Below are positions 26,788-38,300 of a stretch of 64,000 nucleotides of DNA, piece after piece. Both the position numbers and the translations under genes were made by a program. The stretch is taken from the NCBI GenBank assembly GCA_026874595.1, contig CM049307.1:32229862-32293861 (forward strand). The letters run 5' to 3'. This DNA is from Sipunculus nudus (Eukaryota > Annelida > Sipuncula > Golfingiida > Sipunculidae). The notes under the pieces were generated by a model. That model saw only the letters and a list, made by a program, of their open reading frames with translations. It was not told where the DNA came from and did no database searches. Numbering within the stretch: position 1 is the first letter of the stretch; each line of letters starts with the position of its first letter.

Positions 26788-26853
26788 TGTCGCCAACCCT
26801 TACAGGCTGGGGGCACATGGCCCAGCAACATATTTGTTGCGACCACTTGCCTT
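26788..26853. ncRNA. Structured RNA-like motif, copy 4 (most diverged)
   Basis: The closing helix is UGUCG paired with CGAC instead of GUCA/UGAC, a compensatory A-U to G-C change. The next hairpin is rebuilt (CCAACCC facing GGCUGGG), the GGG/CCC helix remains, and the last hairpin is CAACA/UGUUG. The tail is CACUUGCCUU. Retained pairing across these substitutions is the best evidence that the shape is selected. Confidence 0.55.
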
Positions 26854-26929
26854 ACAGGACCTGGGTTCCTTGTCTCTCATCATATTTCATCTACATTAAG
26901 CTGTTAGAGCAGACCTACTTTATTTTTTG

Positions 26930-26968
26930 AGCATACACACTCTTAAAAGTACTGTGATTACTTGCCTT
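26930..26968. pseudogene. Decayed fifth copy of the RNA-like motif
   Basis: Only the 3' part is recognisable: ACUGUGAUUACUUGCCUU at 26951-26968, matching the UGUGACAACUUGCCUU end of the other copies. The 5' arms are not intact. Confidence 0.35.
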
Positions 26969-27249
26969 GATCTAGATCCATAATGCCCACTTATCCACTT
27001 ACACCCAAGTACACCATGAAGCATGACAATATTAAAAGCAGTCTCTTTGAATTTGAGCCATATCAGCTATTTTGTTCACTAGATGCAACATGTTCATATC
27101 AGACAATATCAGAAGAGACCTGAATTTGGTAATGAAATGATGATTCCTAGATCCTAAATTTTGGGCAAATGATTTCCATGAATCTATTTTAGAGGCCTAA
27201 AAGAGCTTAAATAATGAACCCATCTGGCAGCATACTTTCCTAAGACCTC

Positions 27250-27480
27250 ATAAAGGGCACTTAATTTTCTTTCTTATAATTTGTCTGTGAAGTTTACTTT
27301 TTTTTTCTTCTTTCCTGAAAGGACCAACTGTTAATGTAGCTGAGCATCATCAGGTGTCAGCAAGAGGACATATAGGGCACCTAATTTGTTTCTTATAATT
27401 TGTTTGTAAAGTATACTTTTTTTCTTCTTTCCTGAAAGGACATACTGTAAATGTAGCTCAGCATCATCAGATGTCAGTAA
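27250..27480. repeat. Tandem duplication, about 119-bp unit, two copies
   Basis: Both copies carry AGGGCACYTAATTT, TTCTTATAATTTGT, a T-rich run, TTCTTCTTTCCTGAAAGGA and GTAGCTNAGCATCATCAG. Located beyond the likely BuGZ poly(A) sites. Function unknown. Confidence 0.85.
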
Positions 27481-27590
27481 GCGTGTGGGAACATATTTTA
27501 CATCTCCCTCTCCCAGATCTAAAACATCTGGGACACACTTTCACACATACCTCCTCAGTACCGCAGCAGCTGCAGAAAGATGGCTGTAAC

Positions 27591-29169
27591 CAGTTTATTA
27601 TTCACTTTTTATTAAATCCTCCGATCAATCACACATTGCTGTACAAACCTGACATTATGAGCCTCCATGAACATACAATACATAAACTGTCAACAAGTTG
27701 TAACCACTCCCTTTTACAAATGATCTGATGTGCATTTTATGGCAGTTAACAATTTACAATGTCTATGTCTTAGACATTTCTGTCACATGAAATTGGCAAA
27801 AAAAAAGAAAAACAAATTTCTGAATCTTACAGAGATCACAACACTGGCCACCACATAAAATGGCAGGCCTTTGGCCTCCATAGTTGACACAATATAATTG
27901 AAGGTTAAAGAAATTTGTTTCAAAAGGAGAAATGTAGAAAGGACAACTTGTCAGTTCTAGTTAACATTTTTGGTTATAACAGGAGTGTCATGAGCACCAG
28001 TAAATAAATCAACCCCACAATCTACACATCAGATGTTTGCAACAAGGTAAACACATGCAATCCAGTATTACTGAGGGGTTGGTGATGTACTCCCTGATTA
28101 AACTGCTGTGCGTCCTGCAACTGTTTCCACAGTCACTTACCACAGGGGCTGCAGCCACATACTAGCGACATCTGACCCTTGACACAGACATAGAAACACG
28201 ACAAATTCATGAATCATCTTAGGGCCAATCACTACTAGGGTATAGCTATGTGAATCAGACCACAACAATATTTATATATTATATTATGATGTATCATGAA
28301 GTATAAGAAAAGAATTTTGTCACTAAACCTTGATTTTTGCCCCTTGAAGTTGCTACCCTTTCTCCTGCCTTCTTGTGAACGCAGCCCTGACAAAGAAACA
28401 GTCAAGTGCGATGTCATAAACAAGTCTTCACTGCCAGATATCAAAGCAACATATAATTTATGACAAATGAATGGTCAATTCAAGATCATTATCACTACCT
28501 TAAATCAAATGCCATATTCTTATCACACGAGGCAATGACAGTGCTGCTTAAATAAATATGTATAACCCCTGATAGAGAGCTTTACAGATATGCGACATGA
28601 TTTGAATGAGACACTAAAACCTGAAGTCTGAACCCTAAGGAGTCTCACTTACAGCAAATGTGCAATTAAAATAGTCTACCACTCACTTTTTATAAAAGCT
28701 AAGTGGCAGATGATTTATGAAAAATACAAACTTTCTATATTTAGCATACCAGACCATCAAGTCTATTCACTGTCAATAGTTTCTTCTTCATCACCTTCTG
28801 GGATGAAGCTATTTGATCAACATTATATTATACATGTGAAATGGCACCAATCCTGTGTGAATCAGAATTTTGTTGAAAACAGAAGTAAAATTAAGCATTT
28901 ATGAAGCTTTACTCTCAGTGTATCAATAAAGGGAGTACAGGTTTGTGTATTACCTGTTACAGACAGGTAGTACTGAATAAATTTAAAAGCCCACATGACA
29001 CTGTCCAGGCAAATACTGATAATTCTGCTTTGCACTTTATAGAATGGTATCTGGATATGACCAGTTAGACACTGGGTCGCAGTGGCACTAGCATCCAATA
29101 TGCAGCATTCCCTTCCCTTCTGGAAACATATTTTTACATTTTTTTTGTGCATCAGTCTACATTCCCCAC
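27591..29169 (-). promoter_or_regulatory. Probable BuGZ 3' UTR with candidate poly(A) signals
   Basis: No coding exon follows the stop. The nearest AATAAA signals I found on the minus strand are at 27608-27613 and 27594-27599, which would give a 3' UTR of about 1.57 kb. More AATAAA motifs lie further down (for example near 26919 and 26217), so the transcript could be longer and include the structured RNA repeats. Inferred from motifs only. Confidence 0.35.
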
Positions 29170-29342
29170 TTAGCTGTGTGGTCTAAATCCTGGAACTCCT
29201 CCATGGCCCATCAGAGGGGGCACCTGCATCATACCAGGAGGTTGAAACCCCATTGGAGGAGGTGGCCCACCTGGTCCTTGGGGCACTCCCATTGGCATAG
29301 GAGGTGGGGGCATAGGTCCACCCATCGGGGGTCCCATGGGCC
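29170..29342 (-). CDS. ZNF207: BuGZ coding exon 7 (C-terminus)
   Basis: 173 bp encoding the end of G366 through S422 and a TAA stop. Pro/Met/Gly-rich, ending VPGFRPHS. Acceptor is TTCAG|GGCCC. The composition matches the ZNF207 C-terminus, but the final residues are not strongly conserved, so an alternative last exon cannot be excluded. Confidence 0.92.
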
Positions 29343-32300
29343 CTGAAAACGGAAAAAAAATTAAATATATATCCACAAAGAATTCACAGATTTTAAAGGA
29401 CATTTCAATTGGGCTGAATATCAATGCATTTGACTGTGCAATTTAAAAGCATTTTTTTAGTTTATAACTGTAGGAGATAACTGGTGAGAGATATTTCAAA
29501 CTGTTGCAGCCATTCATATTTCATGTTGACCCATGAAGCCATTCAGGGGTAGTCGACCTTTGGTAAAAATTTTTACTCTAAATGATCCAATATATGATCA
29601 AGGTCTATGTCAAGATCATGATCCAATTCCATATAACATCATCCTTCTGACCTATATTTTTGTACAAGCAATCTTAGTTCATATATTATATTTTGTGTAT
29701 AAACCCTGCTCTCACAAGCTTTGCAAGGAGGACAAAGTGGTACAACCTTCTAAATCCATAATATTTCTTTGGGTATTTGGATACAATTTAAATTGTTACT
29801 GGTTTTATGCACCACATTCAAGATGCCTCTTTCTCACTTCCATGACTTGTAAGATGATGACGTGCAAAAAGAGCAAATACACAAAGAAAATTCTTTCTAC
29901 AGACACAGGCTGGGTCAAGGATAGTCTTCCCTGTGATGACGTTTGTCTATCGCTTTGCCAAGATGACTATGAGGATTAAGGTTTTGTAGTTGATCTAGCT
30001 TTGTGTGCCCGAAGATGATTTGTCAGGATAATCCAGGCATGGAAGAACCTCCCTATGTTAGAATCATGTGATCCGTAGTTGCTGTTGAGGTAGTTGCCAT
30101 CTTCGCCTTGCAGACCTTACGTTTCCTCCTGGAGTAGTGCTATCTCAGCATCTTCTGCACCTTTGTGTGCAGGTGCAAGCCACGGTGTCAATCCTGTGCT
30201 AGACTTTCCCACATATCTGTCTTGATGGATAGTTTTATCAGCGATTCTTTGAGACTGTCCTTGTAGCCCCTCCACTGACCTCCGATGGATCTTTTGCCAG
30301 ACACCAGTTATCCATACAAAAGTGGTTTTGGGAGTCTTGTATCTGGCATGCGGCAAACGTGACCTGCCCATTGAACTCGGGATCGATGCAAGATGGTGTA
30401 GATTGATGGGAAGTTGGCAAGCGTTAGACCCTCAGTGTCTGGAATTTTGTCTTGCCACCTAATGTTCATCAGTCAATGGAGGCCAGGTCAGGTGAAAGTG
30501 GTTCAGTTGTTTTGCTTGTCTTGCATAGACAATCCACGTCTTGCAGCCATACAACAAGGTAGTGATGAATACTGCCTTGTAGACCTGGATCTTGGTTTTC
30601 AAGATGGAAGCATCTTTGCTCCAGGAAGTTGGGAGCGGAGTCTACCAACAGCATTGCTGAATTTGGCTACTCTGCTGTTGATCTCGTCATCTATGTTTGC
30701 TGTCTTTGACAATGTGCTCCCCAGATATGTGAATTTGTCAACAACCTTCAGATCTGATCCATGCATCATGATGGAGGGTTCATCATATTGCTTTCCAAGT
30801 GGCGGTTGGTGCATCACTTCAGTCTTCTTTATGCTGATGGTAAGCCCGAAGTTGTCACAGGCACGGGAAAACTGTTGTGCTGCATGTGTGATCCTGAAGA
30901 TGCATTCAGGCGCAGTCATCCGCAAAGCGCAGGTCAGAGATGATGATAGTCTTGACTTTCCTGACAGCATTTAGTCTTCTGCAATTGAGGAGCTTCCCAT
31001 CTGTGCGATATCTAACACAGACTATAGGATCATCCTTGTTAAAAGCATCCATCAGCATGGAGGAAACATGCTGAACAGTGTTGGAGCTAGAATGATGCCT
31101 TGTTTTCCACCGTTGCTTACTAGGAGAAATTGCCTCGCCCACATCGAGGACACGCACCATCATGGTCTTCCCTGTAAGTAGGATGACATACACTGACCTG
31201 ACAACTTACCTGGTCTGTTCATGGGTGGATTCATCATGGGCGGGGGTTGCATTGGGGCAGGTGGTCGTGGGGGTGCTGACATTGGAGCTGTCGTGCCTGG
31301 AGGGGTCTGCTGGATTCGCCGACTCTTATATTTGGGCATCATAGCTCTTTTCTCCTCCTACATTAGCAAAATAAAAAACAGCTTCAACACTATGTTTCCA
31401 GTAGGACTATGTCAATAAATTTGATTTATGCCACCTTTAAATGATTAAATTTTGAAGTTTCATGTGCCCTATTGGCCACTCTTTTAAAAGGCTGGTAGTC
31501 CAAGAAATATATGTTTTCTCAAATACTGACACTTATTAAAGAGGATGCACAAATGGATGACAGCTAAATGGGATGAATCATCCTAACACTATTATAAATA
31601 TATTAATATTTTGTCTGCTTATGTATAAAGATTCATCTTTTTTATCCTAATTAATTCAATGACATGTTGCATGCAAATCAAAATTGAAAAAAAAAAGGAA
31701 CAAATTCCAGGAAAATAGAAGTAACATTGTTGTCTAAGTTTTGTTATCTGTAGACAGCGGGGAAGTTTTTCTCACAAACAGCGTGTATGCTTGCAGCAAG
31801 GTATGTTACAAGACCATGTTTAGAGTACAAGATAACGTTAACTGTACCAATGAGATGTCTTCATCTGGATGTATTAACTTGATTGTCATCCCGGAGCTGG
31901 ACTCGGGTTTCTTGATGGTGGGTGGTGCAGACAGGATGGCACTGCTGCTCACGGCTGAACCTGGGCTGGACACTGCAGCCTGTGAGAATGCTGGGAATGT
32001 GGGTTTCACCGGACCAATAGGCGCTGATGAGCTCGGCCCTGTCGTTGGCTTGAAATCAGGCCCTACTGGTGTGGAGGAGGTCTTCACCTGTGACTGAAGT
32101 AGGAGAGATTCATATAATGAGGGTATTTAACAATTCATTTGTAAAACCCTTTTATGTATTTCTTGTTTCCATAATTATAAATGTTATTCTATAAGTTTCA
32201 GTACACAATTTTTTTTCTCACAAGGTCATAATATTACTTTCATCCCCCTGGTATGTACAGTCTCTTAGTTTCATATACAGACTGACAAGGCATGGGAACA

Positions 32301-35300
32301 CTCATCACATTTGTTCCACAACAGTGAATACCTTTAAACTACCATTCTTGACTTTTACAGATATACCTGAAATCACCAGTCTCCTGAAGACAAAAGAAAG
32401 AAGTTCAAAGCACAGCGATCATTCGATTGTGGCCAACTGCAAAATTTGTCTACCTTCAGCTGATGCTTAAGTTATCAGCACAATAGTACACAACTGCTGT
32501 AGGCTGGCAGCCACAATTGACAGAATGTCTGCTTGAGTATAGTGACATAATCAGATGTAGTTCTTACAACTATTCAAAAGTGAAACTTACTTGTGCTGCT
32601 GCAGGGAACAGAGGCTTTGGTGGTGCTGGCTGTACAGTAGCACTGGTCTTTTGTGGCTGTGGGGCTGACATTGGTGGCCTACCCATGGGCGGCCGTGGCA
32701 TACCCATACCACCCATAGGGTTCATTGGGCCCATGGGGGGCATCGGCCCTGGACCCATGTGTCCCATGGGGCCCATATGCATTGGTCCCATGGGGCCCAT
32801 AGGGCCCATAGGACCCATTGGTCCAGGCATGGGCATCATAGGAGGCATTCCTGCTGCCGTGCTGTTTGGAGGCATTGGAGGCTGAGGCATAAGAGGTGCA
32901 CTGTGTCCGCCCATACCAGGCATCCCTCCGTTCACACCCATAGCATCAATGTCATCATCATCGTCATCATCAAATTTCCCTCTTTTAGCCTGGGAACCAT
33001 CTGATCAAATGAAACAATATCAAGATGTAACCGCACTATGCGTCTGTTGCAAGGTACAAGTTAGGTTACTACAGGATACAAAACAAAAACTCTTGTTCTG
33101 TCTTTGTGGCCAGGATATTAAGCAATAAACATTCAATATTTAAAACAAATTTAAAAGATTTCAAATTCACATTTATGATGTAGAATGTGGAAATAGTAAA
33201 GTATCAAATTAAAATGGTCAAATTAAAATGGACTTTTCACAAACATTCTGTTCACTGAAACACTTTACTTTTTAAGCGACACATGTAACAAATTTTCTTT
33301 TCAAGCACTCTTAAATCATGAACCATATTTCACTTCTAGTATTGATGAGTCAATTTTGAGCTCAGCTGACTGTAAGTAATCTGAGCTATAGCAATGGTCC
33401 TTTGTCAGTCATCAGTTAAGAGGGCACGTTTTGAAACTGTTCTACCTACGAATCAGAAATTCTGCTAATTGTCCTTAGTCAGTCCCTTGTTTAGACCAGT
33501 AATGTGGAATGAAGCAGAACTACAGACCCATGTATCAAACTCACCTTGCTGTTTTTGCCTCTCGTGTGCCTTCACATCATCCTCAGGTATACCCTCCATG
33601 CCATATATTTCTATTTCTATATCATTCCTCCCTGGCAGTGAGTTTGGTACTTTATCCACTTTTTCTTTATGAACCTAAGATTAACACAATGGATTAAAAG
33701 ATGAAAAAATATGAATATTACCATGCAATAATTAAATCAAAAGCAAAACAAACAAACACAAATTTTTTTCTGAACCAGCTGATAACTTACAAAACTACAA
33801 AAGCTATGAATGTTAATACTTGCACAAAACACTGTTTTACTTATTTAACTGAACCTATTCACTGAGTGTATAGACTAACCTGTTAAAGATATTCAAGATA
33901 ATAATATCTTTATTCTTCAATCATTTCTATCGGTAACGTTGAAGTGTACTATCCAATTTTGAATAAGTTAATCTTGATAACCTGAAAGTCTAATTTCTAA
34001 ACGGTGTAGATGAGATACATTAATAGATATATTTGTAATGTGTACATATATAAATTGTATTGTGGCCTCATGCCCGAAAATACAAAACAAGGGGCCAATG
34101 GGTCAGGGCGCTCAGCTGAAGTTTGAAATTTTGCATATGCAAAATATTCTATTGTAATGTTTTTCATTTATACAAGCATATGAGAAGCTTAGAGGAAAGG
34201 GGCCCTCCTACTTGGTTACAGCAAAGTTTTAAATATATAACTGCAAAACTAATACTCTGACAAGACTGTCATGAAGAAAAACAGTAAACGTTTTGAGATA
34301 CTGTGATGCATATGAAAAATTTACAGATGGACACGCAAGTGGACAGAATGGACTAATACCTTTATTTCACTTTCAAGGGAATAATGCATTTAAGTTTATA
34401 TTTAAGCCTATTTTTTTAGCATAACCACTTTTTCAATTAACAGTTTTTATCAGATTCATTTTTTATTTATTCACAGGTTTTATAAATTTTCAATAAAAAA
34501 ATCTTAAAATATAAGTTAAAATATCAGAATTCTAAGGCCAAAAAAAAATAAAAAGGTATGGTTCTCAGGCACCGTCCGCATCAATTTTAAACCCCCGCAT
34601 CAAAATTTTTTTTGATTTTCCAAAGTAAGTTACCAATTTTGAACTACAGCCGCTCGGACATTTCTTTCAAGAAGATAAAATCATACCCTTTCCTTTGTTA
34701 TGTAGTACTTTTACTTGTTTAGCAAAATAAATCTATTATTATCATGCTTTTCCCTTCTCATTTGACATTTTTATCGAAACATACCAAAAAATAAAAAAAT
34801 AAAAAAAACGCCCGCCCGCATTTATTTCTGAACAAGTGACCCAGGGGTCATGACGCTCAGCTGACCAGGAAGACATTGACAAAAGTAATTTTATCATCTG
34901 AATGTCAAATTTGAATGAAATACTTTTTCCAAACTTGACCTTTTGTATAAAATCATCCAATATTCATTTGGGTACTATGGAGCTCTCTTCGGAGCCCCAG
35001 AGCATGAAGGATATGGGTAACAGAGACCTAATTTCAGGTTTCCAAGATGTTTCATGGACCTCCCTGCATGTTAAGAAAGAAGATTCTAGGTCAAGTCATT
35101 ATGATTTGTGGCCTGTTAACAGATGACCAAATGTTTAAAGATCACAAAAGTAGAGGAAAAAAATCGTAAAAAATAAAAAAAATATTGGTGGCGCCACCAA
35201 TCTCCAGAAATTGATGAAACACTCCATGATCAATATCCATGCAAAAAATCATGGTGATTAATGCATTAGTTGTTCAGATACTTGAGCTTTTGTATTAAAT

Positions 35301-38300
35301 TTTGCATTATTCTGGGGGGTACTTCAGAACCCCATAGCTCAAAGAATATAGGTCACAGTGACCTAATTTCAGGTTTACAAGGAGAATTTCCATAGACCTC
35401 CCAGGATGTCAAGTAAGAAGATTCCAGGTCTAGCGGTTACGATTTGTGCCCTGTTAACAGACAGACGCCTGGATGGCCGGACGGACGACGGACAAAAGGT
35501 GATCCCTATAGCTCAGATGACTTTCAGTCAGCTGAGCTAAAAAACTGAAAAAATACAGGTGGCGCCACCAGAATGCAGAAACTGATGAAAAATTTCATGA
35601 TCAATATACATGCAAAGAATCATGGTGATCAATATAATAATTGTTCAGATACTTGAGCTTTTGTATCAAATTTTCCATTATTCTGGGCGGTACTTCGGAG
35701 CCCCATAGCTCAGAGGTTATGGGTAACAGAGACCTAATTTCAAGTTTTTAAGGAGACTTTTCATGGGCCGCTCAGCATGTCAAGAGAGAAGATTCTAGGT
35801 CCAGTTGTTACGATTTGTGCCATGTTAACAGATGACCGCATCTTATGAGGTCTCAAAAATAGAGAAAAAAATTCGTAAAAATAAAAAAAATACAGGTGGC
35901 GCCACCATACTGCAGAAACTGATGACACATTCCATGATCAATAATCATGCAAAGAATCATGGTGATCACTGCAATAGTTGTTTAGATACTTGAGCTTTTG
36001 TATCAAATATTCCATTATTCTGGGGGGTACTTCGGAGCCCCATAGCTCAAAGGTTATGGGTAACAGAGACCTAATTTCAGGTTTCCAAAGAGACTTTTTA
36101 TGGGCCTCCCTGCATGTCTAGAGAGAAGATTCTAGGTGTAGTCGTTATGATTTGTGCCCTGTTAACAGATGGCCGCATCTTAAGAGGTCTCAAAAATAGA
36201 GAAAAATATTGGTAAAAATCGAAAAAATACAGGTGGCGCCACCAGTCTGCAGAAACTGATGAAACACTCCATGATCAATATCCATGCAAAAAATCATGAT
36301 GATCAATGCATTAGTTGTTCAGATACTTGAGCTTTTGTATCAAATTTTCCATTATTCTGGGGGGTACTTCGGAACCCCATAGCTTGAAGAATATAGGTCA
36401 CAGTGACCTAATTTCAGATTTACAAGGAGAATTTCCATAGACCTCCCAGGATATCAAGTAAGAAGATTCCAGTTCTAGCGGTTACGATTTGTGCCCTGTT
36501 AACGGACAGACGCCCGGACGGCCGGACGAAAGACAGACAAAAGGTGATCCCTATAGCTCAGATGACTTACAGTCAGCTGAGCTAAAAAAAAGTGCCTGAG
36601 AACCATACCTTTTTTTATTTTGGCCTAAGTTGAAAACATTATTTATTTATCCAGAGTGTAGCTCATATCGGGTCATATTATGCATACACATATATTTTAT
36701 TATTTTAAAATCACAAATGTTTAAAGTGAATTTAAAAGAAAAGAATGCCAAAACATCTTCAAGATTATTCCTTGAATCACTATTGGAAAGTTTTGTACAT
36801 TGGAGCTTTTAGTACATGCTTAATTTTATTCATCGAAATAAAAGATTCAGTTAATCTGATAAAATAAAACCATCTTTTCAAATAAAGTATACACACTCTT
36901 AGTTGAATGAGGGACAAACATCATCATTGTGCTAATTACCATCTCAGCTATAATTTTTTTACTGGAATTAATAGTCAACTTCACACCTGGTGAAGTTTTT
37001 ACTCTTCTGAAGTAAAGAATTAATTATCTGATGAACATCCACACTTTCATATAGCAATACACCACTTTGTGGACACAATTAAATGTGCACTTTAATCATT
37101 GTAACCCTGGTGGTACAATACAAAATCTAAAATGTAGCACAGTCTAGAATAAGAATGAATCATATACAGAACAAGGGACCCATGGGTCACGGCGCTCAGC
37201 TGTTATATAGGATAAAAAATATGATTTGGGAAACAGGCATATGCTGGTTTTGTGTGGTAATAAATATAAGCTTTATTACGAGTTGTTGGTGTTTAGCTTA
37301 TGTATGATTTTGATAGTATTTTTGAAAACAGGGAAGAGGATTGATTTCATTTATTTTATTAACAAATGGAGTGCTATTGTCACACAGATTTTGACTTGGC
37401 CATATAACTTATAAGCAGCACATATAATAAAAGAGTTTAACTATTTATTAAAATTTAATTACAAATATTGTGCCAATATAATTTTTATTAAAAATAATAA
37501 GACATATGATTTTTATAATAAAATCTAACTGAACTAATTATTAAAATAATATTATAGAATATATGCATTCATGAATACATTTTGAAAGTATTTGCACTGG
37601 TATTCAAATACTTTCATTTTTACCTGAATTCCAATTCTTATGCAAGAAATTTTATAATGGAGTACATATTCATATTCATATACATTTGCAAAGTATTTGC
37701 ACCATGTCTGGTATTTATTCAGTTTTAGCCAAACAATGATGTTGAGAATCCAGAATATAAACAAAGGACCCATGGGTCACAACAAAAGTTTGAAATTTTT
37801 GCAAATGCAAAATATGAAAAATATTCTATTGTAATGTTTTATATTTATATAAGCATATGAGAAGCTAAGAGGAAAGGGCCCTCCTACTTGGTTATAGTAA
37901 AGTTCTCAATATATGATTGCAAACTAATACTCTGACAGGACTGTCATGAAGAAAAACAGTAAAAGTTTTGAGATACTGTGATGCATATGAAAAATTTACA
38001 GATGGACAGGCAAGTGGACAGAATGGACTAATACCTTCATTTCACTTTCAAAGGAATAATGCATTTAAGTTTATATATAAGCCTATTTTTTTAGCATATC
38101 CACTTTTTTCATTAATAGTATTTATCTGATTCATTTTTTTTTTATTTACAAGTGTTATAAATTTATAATATAAAAGTGAAAATATAAGTTAAAATATTAG
38201 AATTCTAAGTTGCAATCATTATATATCCAGATTGTAGCTCACATTGGGTCATATTATGAATACACATATATTTTATTATTTTTAAATCAAATGTTTAAAC

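Larger units (their letters stand above)
34086..37140 (+). mobile_element. R1 copy in BuGZ intron 2, split by a Harbinger MITE
   Basis: Head ACAAGGGGCCAATGGGTCAG at 34086. The flanks of the MITE (up to 34535 and from 36626) are collinear with the reverse copy at about 15900-17050. Orientation is opposite to the host gene. Confidence 0.8.

Noticed and set aside
25649-26853. Interpretation of the structured copies as tRNAs
   Set aside because: No B box, no 7-bp acceptor stem and no 7-nt anticodon or T loops; the helix lengths do not fit a tRNA.
29533-29979. 148-codon plus-strand open frame in BuGZ intron 6
   Set aside because: No recognisable domain, odd composition, adjacent to the LINE end, and no splice or promoter signal that would support a gene.
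30414-30974. 186-codon plus-strand open frame
   Set aside because: It is the antisense shadow of the decayed LINE reverse transcriptase on the minus strand.
32517-32885. 122-codon plus-strand Gly/Pro/Ile-rich frame
   Set aside because: Antisense of the Met/Pro/Gly-rich BuGZ exon 4.
32985-33000. Alternative BuGZ exon 4 acceptor at CCCAG|GCTAAA
   Set aside because: Joined to exon 3 it gives an immediate in-frame TAA.
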